Of a DNA stretch of 64,000 bases, positions 18,092-26,447 are shown in pieces. Numbering within the stretch: position 1 is the first letter of the stretch; the number at the start of each line of letters is the position of its first letter. The DNA is from SLNP01 sp964446435 (lineage in GTDB: Bacteria; Bacteroidota; Bacteroidia; Bacteroidales; VadinHA17): positions 1 through 64,000 of the forward strand of contig CAYUOS010000001.1 in assembly GCA_964446435.1 (NCBI GenBank), read 5' to 3'. A program made the translations under genes and the position numbers. The notes under the pieces are model-generated. The model worked only from the letters and a program-made list of their open reading frames with translations. It was not told where the DNA came from and made no database searches.

Positions 18092-18787
18092 TTACCTGGT
18101 GCGGCGCCTGATTAGTATTACACCGTTGGCACCCCTGGAGCCATATATTGAAGCATCGGCTCCCTTCAGAACCTGTATTGACTGCACCTCCTGTGGAGAG
18201 ATGTCGGAGATCCTGTCGACAACTACCCCGTCGAGAACAAAAAGAGGCTCGGTACTTGACATTATACTTCCTATACCCCTGATTGTTATTGAGGTACCAT
18301 TAACCTGCACACCGGGGAGTTCACCCTTGATCATATCGTAGATGTTGGTGTATGAGCTGAACTTCGGATTGTAGCCGTCAATCTTGCCGGTTGATGAGGA
18401 GGTTAGATGCCTTCTTGGGATGAAACCGTAGCCTATGTCAACCATCTCGTCTCCGGGCCCGGCCTCAATAAGCCTGATTATCTTTGCCTTGTTCAGTACA
18501 AGCCTGAACTCTGCAGCATCACCAATGCTATCTTCTGCAATTCCCTCATCGGCTTTAACAGCGGTAATCTTTTCAGCTTCCTGCCTGATTCTGACCTTGA
18601 AATCGCCAGACCTGTTGGTACGTGAAGAGGTCTCAGCCTCGTCAATGAAAATGACAGCACCCGAAACAGGCTTGCCCTCCTCGGTCAGAACCGTTCCGGT
18701 GATAATCCTCCTCTGCTGCTTCTGTCCGCTGGCAATTATCAGCGGCAAGGTGAGAGCGACCAGTAATACCAATAGCTTTTTGTACAT
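18092..18787 (-). CDS. Secreted CarboxypepD_reg + TonB-plug protein without a barrel
   Basis: 231 aa. It has a signal peptide (to about residue 22), a CarboxypepD_reg-like domain (about 28-105, RRIITGTVLTEEGKPV), then a complete TonB-receptor plug (about 130-231) with ITIRGIGS, LFVLDGVVV, and a final KGADASIYGSRGANGVILI just before the stop codon. There is no room for a beta-barrel: the convergent aspS ends 9 bases away, and the stop is clean, so this is a genuine barrel-less form, not a frameshifted transporter fragment with the barrel lying downstream. Such proteins occur in Bacteroidota but their role is not known to me; they may bind TonB or a ligand in the periplasm. It lies 67 bp downstream of miaB. 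Confidence 0.85.
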   Translation of the reverse strand: MYKKLLVLLVALTLPLIIASGQKQQRRIITGTVLTEEGKPVSGAVIFIDEAETSSRTNRSGDFKVRIRQEAEKITAVKADEGIAEDSIGDAAEFRLVLNKAKIIRLIEAGPGDEMVDIGYGFIPRRHLTSSSTGKIDGYNPKFSSYTNIYDMIKGELPGVQVNGTSITIRGIGSIMSSTEPLFVLDGVVVDRISDISPQEVQSIQVLKGADASIYGSRGANGVILIRRRTR

Positions 18788-18854
18788 ATTGAACCTTTGT
18801 TAGTCATTTACATACTAATATGACACCCGGTAGCCAAAAAACCCTGTAAGATAA

Positions 18855-20183
18855 TCATATGTTTTTAACAGGGTGTCCGATAAGTGTCGCCGAGGTGCTC
18901 CTTTCTATCCTGACATTTACCAGATCTCCTGGCCTGTGATCTTCTGCCGGAAAAACAACGACCTTGTTTTGTGATGTTCTGCCATAGAGATGATCTTCAG
19001 ATTTTTTCGACCGGCCTTCAACAAGGACCTCAAATACCATACCAACATCCTGCTTCTTCACCGAGGCTGAGATCCTGTTCTGCAATGCAATTACCTCATT
19101 AAGCCTTCTCTTCTTTATCTCATCAGGCACATCATCTTTCAGCTTCCTTGCGGCCCCGGTACCGGGCCTTTCGCTATAGGCAAACATATAAGCAAAGTCG
19201 AAACCAGCCCATTCCATAAGGCTTAATGTTTCACGGTGGTCTTCTTCCGTCTCGGAGCAGAAGCCTGAGATTATGTCAGTTGAGATTGCACAGCCGGGGA
19301 GTATCTCCCTGATTGCCCTTATCCTTCCCATGTACCACTCCCTGTCATATTTCCGGTTCATCAGCTTCAGAATACGCGAGCTGCCGCTCTGCAGAGGCAG
19401 GTGAATATGCCGGCATATATTGGGATGTTCTGCCATTGTCTCAAGTACCTTGTCAGACATATCCTTCGGGTGATTCGTTGAGAATCTCACCCGTAGTTTC
19501 GGATTTATCCCGGCGGTGAGAGAAAGAAGGGTACTGAAGTCAACCCTCTCTTCACCATTGCTCCACAGATATGAATCGACATTCTGACCCAGCAGGGTTA
19601 CCTCGCGATACCCCTGACTGAAAAGGTCGGCGGTTTCCCTTATTATGGAATGAGGGTCGCGGCTTCTCTCTGCACCCCTGACATAAGGCACCACACAATA
19701 GGAACACATATTGTTGCACCCCCTCATGATAGAGACAAAGGCACTGACACCGTTCTCATCAAGCCTTACCGGAGCTATGTCTGCATATGTCTCCTCACGT
19801 GACAGGAGTACATTCACGGCCTTGTGACCCCCGATGGCCCCGGTTACCAGCGACGGTAACTCACGATATGCATCGGGGCCAACCACTATATCGACCATCT
19901 TGTCGGTCTCAAGCAGTTTCTCCTTAAGCCTCTCTGCCATGCAACCGATTACTCCAACCATGGTACCGGGCCTCTTTCGTTTCTCCTTCCTGAAGATATC
20001 GAGCCTGCCCCATATCCTCTGCTCGGCATTCTCCCTTATTGAACAGGTGTTGACCAGAATCAGGTCAGCCTGGCTTATGTCACGGCAATGCTCCATGCCA
20101 TGCTCAGTCAGCAATGAGACAACAATCTCGCTGTCAGCGACATTCATCTGGCACCCATAGGTTTCAATGTAAAACTTCTTCAT
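18855..20183 (-). CDS. miaB: tRNA-2-methylthio-N6-dimethylallyladenosine synthase
   Basis: A radical-SAM methylthiotransferase that adds the 2-methylthio group to i6A37 in tRNAs reading UNN codons. At 442 aa it has normal length. The N-terminal UPF0004 domain has the three auxiliary-cluster cysteines C11, C47 and C81; the radical-SAM motif is CNNMCSYC (C156, C160, C163); a C-terminal TRAM domain (about 375-440) binds RNA. The opening YIETYGCQMNVADSE and the MRGCNNMCSYC context fit MiaB better than RimO or MtaB. A perfect promoter element lies 33 bases upstream. Confidence 0.95.
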   Translation of the reverse strand: MKKFYIETYGCQMNVADSEIVVSLLTEHGMEHCRDISQADLILVNTCSIRENAEQRIWGRLDIFRKEKRKRPGTMVGVIGCMAERLKEKLLETDKMVDIVVGPDAYRELPSLVTGAIGGHKAVNVLLSREETYADIAPVRLDENGVSAFVSIMRGCNNMCSYCVVPYVRGAERSRDPHSIIRETADLFSQGYREVTLLGQNVDSYLWSNGEERVDFSTLLSLTAGINPKLRVRFSTNHPKDMSDKVLETMAEHPNICRHIHLPLQSGSSRILKLMNRKYDREWYMGRIRAIREILPGCAISTDIISGFCSETEEDHRETLSLMEWAGFDFAYMFAYSERPGTGAARKLKDDVPDEIKKRRLNEVIALQNRISASVKKQDVGMVFEVLVEGRSKKSEDHLYGRTSQNKVVVFPAEDHRPGDLVNVRIERSTSATLIGHPVKNI

Positions 20184-20216
20184 TCGTGATACTGATGGGA
20201 GTGATTATGAAGGGAT

Positions 20217-20224
20217 CAAAGGTA
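20217..20224 (-). promoter_or_regulatory. -7 promoter element of miaB
   Basis: TACCTTTG on the minus strand matches TAnnTTTG exactly, 33 bases before the miaB ATG at 20183. Confidence 0.5.
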
Positions 20225-20230
20225 GTAAAA

Positions 20231-20309
20231 AAAGAGGCTCGGTTGCTCCCATTCGGTCGCGAGCTCGCCTTCGGCTCGGTTCCGTTTGCCGTTAGCCGTT
20301 AACCGTTTA
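20231..20309. repeat. Intergenic repeat-like element between response regulator and miaB
   Basis: The gap contains CTCGGTT twice in direct orientation, a GAGCTC/CTTCGGCTCGG-rich stretch, and three tandem near-copies of a 7-base unit (GCCGTTA, GCCGTTA, ACCGTTT at about 20289-20309). On the minus strand a run of seven T follows GAGCCTC, so part of it might terminate the two-component operon, though I could not draw a clean long stem. It looks unlike neighbouring intergenic sequence. Confidence 0.45.
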
Positions 20310-20314
20310 CACTT

Positions 20315-21049
20315 TTACGTCAGAAGCCCCTTTTCCGACAGTTTATCGTAGAATGTATTCTTGTAGCTGTCGCTTACAGGTATGAGTTTGTCTCCAATCT
20401 TGATGCGGTTACGGCTTACGTTTTCAATCTTATCAAGGGCAACAAGGTACGATTTGTGTACCCTGATAAAATTGCCTGCCGGCAAGACAGCCTCAAGCTT
20501 CCTGAAGTTCTGGAGTGTCATCACCTTCATGGTCTTTGCGATAATCCTGAGGTAGTCGCCCTGACCCTCGACATAGAGAATATCGTCGACAGCTATCTTC
20601 TGAAGCCTGTTTTCGGTCTTCACAAATATATACCTGCCTGATGCATGCAAATCTGGTGGTATGCCGGCCTCTTTTTGCTTCCCCTCCCTTGCAACAATCT
20701 GATTATATACCCTGTCGACCGACTTTACAAATCTCTCAAAGCTAACGGGTTTGAGCAGGTAGTCGGCGGCATCGAGTTCGAAGCCCTCGATGGCATAAGA
20801 GTCGTATGCCGTAATGAAGATAACCTCAGGCCTCTCCTTCAGGGCATGAATTAGCTGAATGCCTGTCAGCGACTCCATCTCAATATCAAGGAACATAAGG
20901 TCAACCTTGTTTTTCCTGAGGAAGTCGATACATTCGATGGCGTTGTCAAATGTCCTTAACAGTTTCAGAAAAGGGACCCTTTTGATATAGTCACGAATAA
21001 TCTCGAGCGCCAGTGGCTCATCATCGATGGCAATGCAGTTTAGTTCCAT
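20315..21049 (-). CDS. LytTR-family response regulator
   Basis: 244 aa: receiver domain (about 3-120) with acidic D9-D10, phosphoacceptor D55 (LMFLDIEM) and the K of LLKPV, followed by a LytTR DNA-binding domain (about 140-240; IFVKTENRLQKI and IRVHKSYLVAL are typical). It acts as a transcription factor for the sensor kinase encoded three bases upstream on the same strand. Likely targets include the divergent TonB-dependent outer-membrane protein gene at 22318, inferred from position only. Confidence 0.93.
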   Translation of the reverse strand: MELNCIAIDDEPLALEIIRDYIKRVPFLKLLRTFDNAIECIDFLRKNKVDLMFLDIEMESLTGIQLIHALKERPEVIFITAYDSYAIEGFELDAADYLLKPVSFERFVKSVDRVYNQIVAREGKQKEAGIPPDLHASGRYIFVKTENRLQKIAVDDILYVEGQGDYLRIIAKTMKVMTLQNFRKLEAVLPAGNFIRVHKSYLVALDKIENVSRNRIKIGDKLIPVSDSYKNTFYDKLSEKGLLT

Positions 21050-21052
21050 GGC

Positions 21053-22096
21053 TCAACTGTTTCTGTTATAATCACTGTACAATTCTATTGAAACCGTGTA
21101 TTTCCCCCTGTTACGTGTGACCCTGAGATCATGCGAGCCGGGATAGAGGAGTTCCAGCCTTCGCCTGGTGTTCTGTATGCCTATGCCTGAACCCTCCTTG
21201 TCCTTTTTCAGCTGGTCGTCGATAGTGTAGTTTGTAACCAGGAACCGAAGCCTCTTGCCATCGGCCCTGATGTCAATCGTAATTCCGGGGTTGCTTACCC
21301 TCTTCTTCCCGTGCTTGAAGGCATTCTCTACTATTGAGATCAGCAGCATCGGAGGGACCTGATGTGCAGAGAGGTCTCCCTCTGTTGTCAATGAAACAAA
21401 ATCGGGGTCCTTAAGTCTCAGTTTCTCCAGCTCAAGGTAATATCCGAGATGCTCAATCTCCTTCCCGAGGGGCACCCTTTCAGACTTAGAGCCATAAAGC
21501 ATGTATCTCATTATATCAGAGAGTTTCATAAGTGCCGCAGGTGCCTCATCAGACTTCATGTAAACAAGTGAGTAAATATTATTGAGGGTATTGAAGAAAA
21601 AGTGAGGATTAAGCTGCGTTTTCAGAAAGTCCAGCTCCATGCGGTGTTCCTGGATAAGCAGGTCGGCAGCATGCTTTCTTTCGTTGTACCACCTGATTGA
21701 AAGCTTGATGAAAACGGCAAAGAGGGTATATATGATAATATTGATAAGATCGGTGATATAATGGGTTATGCTGTAGATGTTGTATTTGTCAAGGCCGAGT
21801 CCGAACCGGTAATCAGTAATTACGGTCTTGCCTATTTTGATAAACCACAGGAATATAACAGCCGCAAGAAATATTACAATGTTCCTGAATAATGAATTGG
21901 AGGAACCAAAAGTGATAGGAACGATAAGGAGGTATATGAAATAGAAGACAATGGCGTAGTAGACATGGGTCACCAGCTGGTAGATCATCATTCCCTGGGT
22001 TATCTGTGACTTATAGGTAAGAAGCAGTACCGAGGGGATCATCACGCTCAGGGCCCAGAAAGCCATATGTACAAGTATGACGGAGCTTCGTTTCAT
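21053..22096 (-). CDS. LytS/YehU-type sensor histidine kinase
   Basis: About 347 aa from the ATG at 22096. Four transmembrane segments fill the N-terminal half, with no obvious periplasmic sensor domain, followed by the His_kinase domain with the phosphoacceptor segment LNPHFFFNTLNN (His near residue 165) and an ATPase domain (SIVENAFKHG, GSGIGIQNTRRR). The frame stays open to an ATG at 22243, but that 49-residue extension is basic and unlike family N-termini, so I start at 22096. It pairs with the LytTR regulator downstream, an arrangement widespread in Bacteroidota. The signal is unknown. Confidence 0.92.
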   Translation of the reverse strand: MKRSSVILVHMAFWALSVMIPSVLLLTYKSQITQGMMIYQLVTHVYYAIVFYFIYLLIVPITFGSSNSLFRNIVIFLAAVIFLWFIKIGKTVITDYRFGLGLDKYNIYSITHYITDLINIIIYTLFAVFIKLSIRWYNERKHAADLLIQEHRMELDFLKTQLNPHFFFNTLNNIYSLVYMKSDEAPAALMKLSDIMRYMLYGSKSERVPLGKEIEHLGYYLELEKLRLKDPDFVSLTTEGDLSAHQVPPMLLISIVENAFKHGKKRVSNPGITIDIRADGKRLRFLVTNYTIDDQLKKDKEGSGIGIQNTRRRLELLYPGSHDLRVTRNRGKYTVSIELYSDYNRNS

Positions 22097-22266
22097 TAAT
22101 GACCTGTTCAGTCGCAAAGGAACACTAAATAAAGCCAAATGCATAGCTGCCACAAATTTTTTTCTGTGAAACGCCGATTCTGACCGGTAAGTTTGATCAC
22201 CCTGTCTCTTGGGCGATTTTGGCTGTCCTATTGAGTCATTCACAGAATAGTTTTTATTACCCGGAA

Positions 22267-22274
22267 TAACTTTA
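22267..22274 (+). promoter_or_regulatory. Possible -7 element for the TonB-dependent protein at 22318
   Basis: TAACTTTA differs by one base from TAnnTTTG and lies 43 bases before the ATG, within the divergent gap beside the kinase gene. Confidence 0.35.
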
Positions 22275-22317
22275 AGACTTTAGCCACGGATTACGACAAC
22301 ACCAAAAAACTTATTTC

Positions 22318-24741
22318 ATGAAAACCCGTATTACATTTACACTAATGATGCTTATAGCAGCATCATCGCTATTGATATCACAAACAACTTTCAGGGGGGT
22401 AGTAAAGGGAAGGGTTCTTAACTCTTCGACAGGCGAGCCTTTCGGCAATGTTACTGTTGCCCTGTGGTCTCTTCCCGATTCAACACTGAGGGGAGGTACT
22501 GCCACAGACAGTTCGGGTGAGTTCATACTGCAGGCCGCCAGTGAAGGCAGTTATTATATTGTGCTGAGTTTTGTGGGATATCAGTCGCAGGTATTTCCAT
22601 TCATTCTGGCTGCTGATGTTCCCGAGACCGATCTGGGCGATTTTACCATGCGCGAAGTGACAGGTGATGCAGGCGATGTTACTGTTACGGCAGTTCGTCC
22701 ACAGGTGATCTACCAGCAGGACAAGAAGGTCGTCAGGGTTGACGAGTTTCGCAAAGCCGGGGCAACAACACTTGCGCAGATTCTTGAGAATGTCCCATCG
22801 GTTACGACTGATTTAGAGGGGAATGTCCTTCTTCGAGGAAGCTCAAAATACACCCTGCTCATTGATGGCAATCCGGCTCCCCAGACAGGAGGTAACCTGT
22901 TGCGTCAGATACCGGCTGAAATGGTTGAGTCGATTGAGGTTATGACAAACCCGTCAGCAAGGTATGACCCTGACGGAACTGCTGGGATAATCAACCTGAT
23001 ACTGAAGAAGCAGCAGCAGGCAGGATTCAACGGAATGGTAACGCTGATGGCGGGTCTTGGCGGTAAGTATACCGGAGATGCCCGTTTCAATTACAGAAAG
23101 GGAAAAGTAAATCTCTTCGCAGGAGTTACCGGCATGCGCTATGGCACTGAAGTATCTGTTGATCTTTCGCGTGAGGCAACCCTGCCGGGCGGAAGTTTCA
23201 TGATGGATTCGTGGCTCGATCAGGATATAGTTATGAAAACAGGCAGTTTCAACGGCGGAGCCGATATTAACTTCGACGAAAGGAACTCACTCACAGTATC
23301 AGGAACATTCGGTCCGATAAACCAGGGAGTGATGATATCGACCAGGGTATTGCGCAGTTACGGGTCAGCATCGACAACTTCATACGCCCTTAATAATAAT
23401 GACCTTGCACTTACCGGCTACATGTTTAATCCTTCGGTTAATTACACACATAAATTCAAGAGGAAGGGTGAGCAGATAAGGTTTAATCTTTTTGGTGGCG
23501 GGGCAATGGTTGAGATAGCTCAGTCACTTTCAGAATATGAGACCGACAACCGATGGGTGCCCGTCGCCGGCCTTCCCTTGCTGAGGGAGTCAGTACTGGC
23601 ACTTGACCTTATGGATATCAGGCTTAAGGCTGACTATGAACGTCCCGTAGGCGAGAGGTCAAAACTGGAAGCAGGCCTGCAGTACAATATAATGAATGAC
23701 ACAGATAATAACAATTTCAGGAACTACGATCATGGGTCTGATACCTGGGTTCCTGATAACCAGTATTCAAATGAATTTTCTTTCAACCGCGATATCTGGT
23801 CAGCATATTCGACATGGTCGTCGGCCCTGGGTAAATTCAACTATCAGATTGGGCTCAGGGGTGAGTACGAATATCGGATTATTGATCAGATCACTCTGAA
23901 TGAGAAGTATAACTACGATAAGTTCAGTCTTTTTCCTACGGCACATATAACCAGACCGCTCAAGAACAATCAGCAGCTGCAGCTGAGTTATTCACGTCGC
24001 ATCAACCGTCCTAACTGGAATGTGCTGAATCCCTTCCCTCAGTTTATCGATGAACAGACGATTGCAAGGGGCAACCCACAGGTAAGGCCTGAGTATACCG
24101 GCAGTTGGGAACTGAACTATCAGAAGCAGGTTAAGATCGGCTTCATGTCGGCAGAATCGTTCTACAGGCAGTCGAATGATCTGATCACCAGCGTTGTCGT
24201 GGTGGACGATGAGGGTACGGTATTCCTGACCTCAGGCAATGCCAACAGGTCTCACTCGGCGGGTCTTGAGTTTATGGCAAATCTTCAGCCTGTCAAATGG
24301 CTGCGCCTGATGGCATCTGGCTCTACTTACTATTATCTGCTCGATGAGGAGGTGCCTACACCCGATATTGATAAAAGCACCTTTACCTGGAACCTGACCA
24401 GTAACTTCATCTTTCTCTTTACCTCTTCGACGAGGTTCTCACTTCAGGGAGTATACACCGGGCCCTCAATCAATCCGCAGGGAAGTACGAGTGGAGCCTT
24501 TATGCTAAACGCAGGTCTGAGCCAGAGCCTTATGAAGCAGAAACTCTCGCTGAGTCTCGGTTTTCGCGACATTCTTGGGTCATACAGGATAAAGAGCATT
24601 TCGGAGGGAGCCGGCTTCAAGGTGAAGACGGTTGCTATTCCCGAGCAAAGGGTATTGACGCTTACGGCAACATATAATTTCAACAACTATCAGAGGCGCA
24701 CTGATCAGCAGGAGTCATTGGACATGAACTTCATCCGCTAG
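22318..24741 (+). CDS. TonB-dependent outer-membrane protein, OMP_b-brl_3 type
   Basis: 807 aa. Signal peptide (about 1-21), a CarboxypepD_reg-like domain (about 28-115: VKGRVLNSSTGEPFGNV), a plug-like domain (about 125-225: VLLRGSSKYTLLIDGNP and VEVMTNPSARYDPDGTAGIINLILKK), then a long barrel ending TATYNFNNYQ and a short tail. This is the outer membrane protein beta-barrel family 3 type, distinct from SusC and lacking a SusD partner. Ligand unknown. It is divergent from the two-component operon and has a strong terminator behind it, so it is a single-gene unit. Confidence 0.92.
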   Translation: MKTRITFTLMMLIAASSLLISQTTFRGVVKGRVLNSSTGEPFGNVTVALWSLPDSTLRGGTATDSSGEFILQAASEGSYYIVLSFVGYQSQVFPFILAADVPETDLGDFTMREVTGDAGDVTVTAVRPQVIYQQDKKVVRVDEFRKAGATTLAQILENVPSVTTDLEGNVLLRGSSKYTLLIDGNPAPQTGGNLLRQIPAEMVESIEVMTNPSARYDPDGTAGIINLILKKQQQAGFNGMVTLMAGLGGKYTGDARFNYRKGKVNLFAGVTGMRYGTEVSVDLSREATLPGGSFMMDSWLDQDIVMKTGSFNGGADINFDERNSLTVSGTFGPINQGVMISTRVLRSYGSASTTSYALNNNDLALTGYMFNPSVNYTHKFKRKGEQIRFNLFGGGAMVEIAQSLSEYETDNRWVPVAGLPLLRESVLALDLMDIRLKADYERPVGERSKLEAGLQYNIMNDTDNNNFRNYDHGSDTWVPDNQYSNEFSFNRDIWSAYSTWSSALGKFNYQIGLRGEYEYRIIDQITLNEKYNYDKFSLFPTAHITRPLKNNQQLQLSYSRRINRPNWNVLNPFPQFIDEQTIARGNPQVRPEYTGSWELNYQKQVKIGFMSAESFYRQSNDLITSVVVVDDEGTVFLTSGNANRSHSAGLEFMANLQPVKWLRLMASGSTYYYLLDEEVPTPDIDKSTFTWNLTSNFIFLFTSSTRFSLQGVYTGPSINPQGSTSGAFMLNAGLSQSLMKQKLSLSLGFRDILGSYRIKSISEGAGFKVKTVAIPEQRVLTLTATYNFNNYQRRTDQQESLDMNFIR

Positions 24742-24780
24742 TCTTAAGTTTTCCATCAAGGTTTGGCTGCGCCAACAGAT

Positions 24781-24813
24781 GGGGGTGTCTTCCCAGGACA
24801 CCCCCTCTTTTTG
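24781..24813 (+). terminator. Intrinsic terminator after the TonB-dependent protein gene
   Basis: GGGGGTGTC (24781-24789) pairs with GACACCCCC (24797-24805), a perfect 9-bp GC-rich stem with a 7-nt loop, followed by TCTTTTTG. Confidence 0.9.
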
Positions 24814-24833
24814 TTCAGGACTCTTAAAATTCG

Positions 24834-24841
24834 TACTTTTA
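24834..24841 (+). promoter_or_regulatory. Likely -7 promoter element of the lipoprotein gene
   Basis: TACTTTTA, one mismatch to TAnnTTTG, 13 bases before the ATG at 24855 and just after the preceding terminator. Confidence 0.45.
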
Positions 24842-24854
24842 CCACTTGTAAATA

Positions 24855-25961
24855 ATGGATAAGATGAGGAAAACAGTACTGCTTTCATTTCTTATGCTGG
24901 TTGCCATCATTTCATGCAACAGGGAGACGGACGATTTTATCTGGGAGTACACAGGTGGTACAGGAACCGCCTATTTCCTCTCATTGACCCATGATTCAGG
25001 CTACATCAGCGCCGGATCATCAGGCGGGAACCCATTTATTCTGAAGACCGGCAGATCGGGCAAGAGCCTCTTCAGCTACACCTCAGCAGAGACGGGCAGC
25101 TTCAAGGTGGTATATAGCGATACCGCTTTCCATATCGCGGCAGGAGGATCGGAAGGTGACCTGCTCATCACGATGCTTGACAACCAGGGTAGCCTTTTAT
25201 GGGAAAAGAGGGTGCCGTCAACTATCTCGGTTACCGAGGTGTTTCTGTTTCCGGGAGAGGATGAAGGAGAGATGATAGCTCTCTGCGGTACCGGGCCCGA
25301 TGAACCGTCTGGTGCAATTTCAGGCCTGATGAAGGTTGGTTTTGATACTACTGGGAATATAGGAACTGTAACCACACGAAATGAAGCAGCATTTTTCAGG
25401 GTTTCGGGTGCCGTTGTTCTTGCTGACGGCGGTTTCATGCTGGCAACAACTGAATCGGCAGGCACTGCGAAACCTGTTGCTGCGATGCGAAGGGTAAGCA
25501 GCACCCTTTCGAATTCAGGCAACAGGACTGAATTGTCAAATAACCCGGCCTACAGTGCAGCCTCGCTGGATATCTGCAGGGCTGCGTCGGGTGAGTTTAT
25601 AGTAAGCGGACGAACAGAGCTGGCATCAGGTGATAATCTCTTCATGAACTCATTTGTTAGCATGGTAAGGTCATCGGCTGCATGGAAAAAGTATCCCGAG
25701 AACTCAAACGAGGGTGTTGCACTCTGGTATGACGGACACGGACTGGTATACATACTCAACAGAAACTGTTTCATTGTAACGGTGCTAAGCACTGATGACG
25801 GATCAGATTACAGAAGGTTAAAGGTTTTCAATGCCTGTGACTCATACGATACAGAGGCTGTTGCCGAATCATTTGCGATTAACCATGATGGGAACCTGAT
25901 AATGGCAGGCACAAAAGGAGGCAGATACTATCTTGCGCTGAAACCCGTTAGTTTGGAATGA
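24855..25961 (+). CDS. Putative beta-propeller lipoprotein, unknown function
   Basis: 368 aa with a lipoprotein signal peptide (VAIISC, Cys near residue 21). The body consists of repeated beta units with the pattern GYISAGSSGGNPFILKTG, FHIAAGGSEGDLLITMLDNQG and GNLIMAGTKGGRYYLAL, suggesting a propeller of the PQQ/delta-60 kind. No catalytic residues are recognisable. Its last four bases overlap a possible ATG of the SPOR gene, and the purF-like gene follows, so the three may be partly co-transcribed. Function unknown. Confidence 0.75.
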   Translation: MDKMRKTVLLSFLMLVAIISCNRETDDFIWEYTGGTGTAYFLSLTHDSGYISAGSSGGNPFILKTGRSGKSLFSYTSAETGSFKVVYSDTAFHIAAGGSEGDLLITMLDNQGSLLWEKRVPSTISVTEVFLFPGEDEGEMIALCGTGPDEPSGAISGLMKVGFDTTGNIGTVTTRNEAAFFRVSGAVVLADGGFMLATTESAGTAKPVAAMRRVSSTLSNSGNRTELSNNPAYSAASLDICRAASGEFIVSGRTELASGDNLFMNSFVSMVRSSAAWKKYPENSNEGVALWYDGHGLVYILNRNCFIVTVLSTDDGSDYRRLKVFNACDSYDTEAVAESFAINHDGNLIMAGTKGGRYYLALKPVSLE

Positions 25962-25969
25962 AAAAAGAG

Positions 25970-25977
25970 TACTTTTA
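25970..25977 (+). promoter_or_regulatory. Possible -7 element abutting the SPOR-protein start
   Basis: TACTTTTA followed by CACC and then the ATG at 25982. It has the same spacing as the tadA promoter, and suggests an internal, nearly leaderless promoter. Confidence 0.4.
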
Positions 25978-25981
25978 CACC

Positions 25982-26446
25982 ATGAAAAGATTCATCCCGA
26001 TAGTTTTGATTTTGATATTCTGCTTTAACAGCCTGCATGCACAGAGGGTTGTAAAAACAGCAGATCTTTTCAATACCGGCACCTTCGATCCATACAGGGG
26101 AGACCTGTTTATCTTCCAGGATGCTTCAATCGACACCCTTATCAGCAGGCATATAGAAGCAAACAGGCTTGCCGGGGGAATCGACGGCTTCAGGATACAG
26201 GTTTTCAGGAAGGCGGGTGCTGATGCCCGTGAAGAGGCCGCGAGAGTGATGGCTAAGGTAATAAATGACTATCCTGAGATGAGGGCATATCAGGAATTTG
26301 AGCGCCCCAATTTCTATATTGTCCGCCTCGGTGATTTCCGTACCAGGATTGATGCAGCGCGGGCCCTGTCACGGGTAAGGAGATCGTTCAGTGACTCCTA
26401 TCTTGTGAGGCAAAAGATTAATACTCCTGAAATAACCAACCAGTAA
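25982..26446 (+). CDS. Secreted SPOR-domain protein
   Basis: 154 aa from the ATG at 25982, which starts a standard signal peptide (MKRFIPIVLILIFCF, cleavage near LHAQ). The in-frame ATG at 25958 would put eight extra residues before it and overlap the previous gene. The C-terminal half (about 75-150) is a SPOR domain: GFRIQVFR, a helix rich in AREEAARV, then FYIVRLGDFRTRIDAARAL. SPOR domains bind denuded glycan strands of septal peptidoglycan. The gene is followed after one base by the PurF-like gene. Confidence 0.85.
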   Translation: MKRFIPIVLILIFCFNSLHAQRVVKTADLFNTGTFDPYRGDLFIFQDASIDTLISRHIEANRLAGGIDGFRIQVFRKAGADAREEAARVMAKVINDYPEMRAYQEFERPNFYIVRLGDFRTRIDAARALSRVRRSFSDSYLVRQKINTPEITNQ

Positions 26447-26447
26447 A

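Noticed and set aside
22097..22243. 49-residue N-terminal extension of the histidine kinase
   Set aside because: Polar, basic and unlike family N-termini, which begin just before the first membrane helix.
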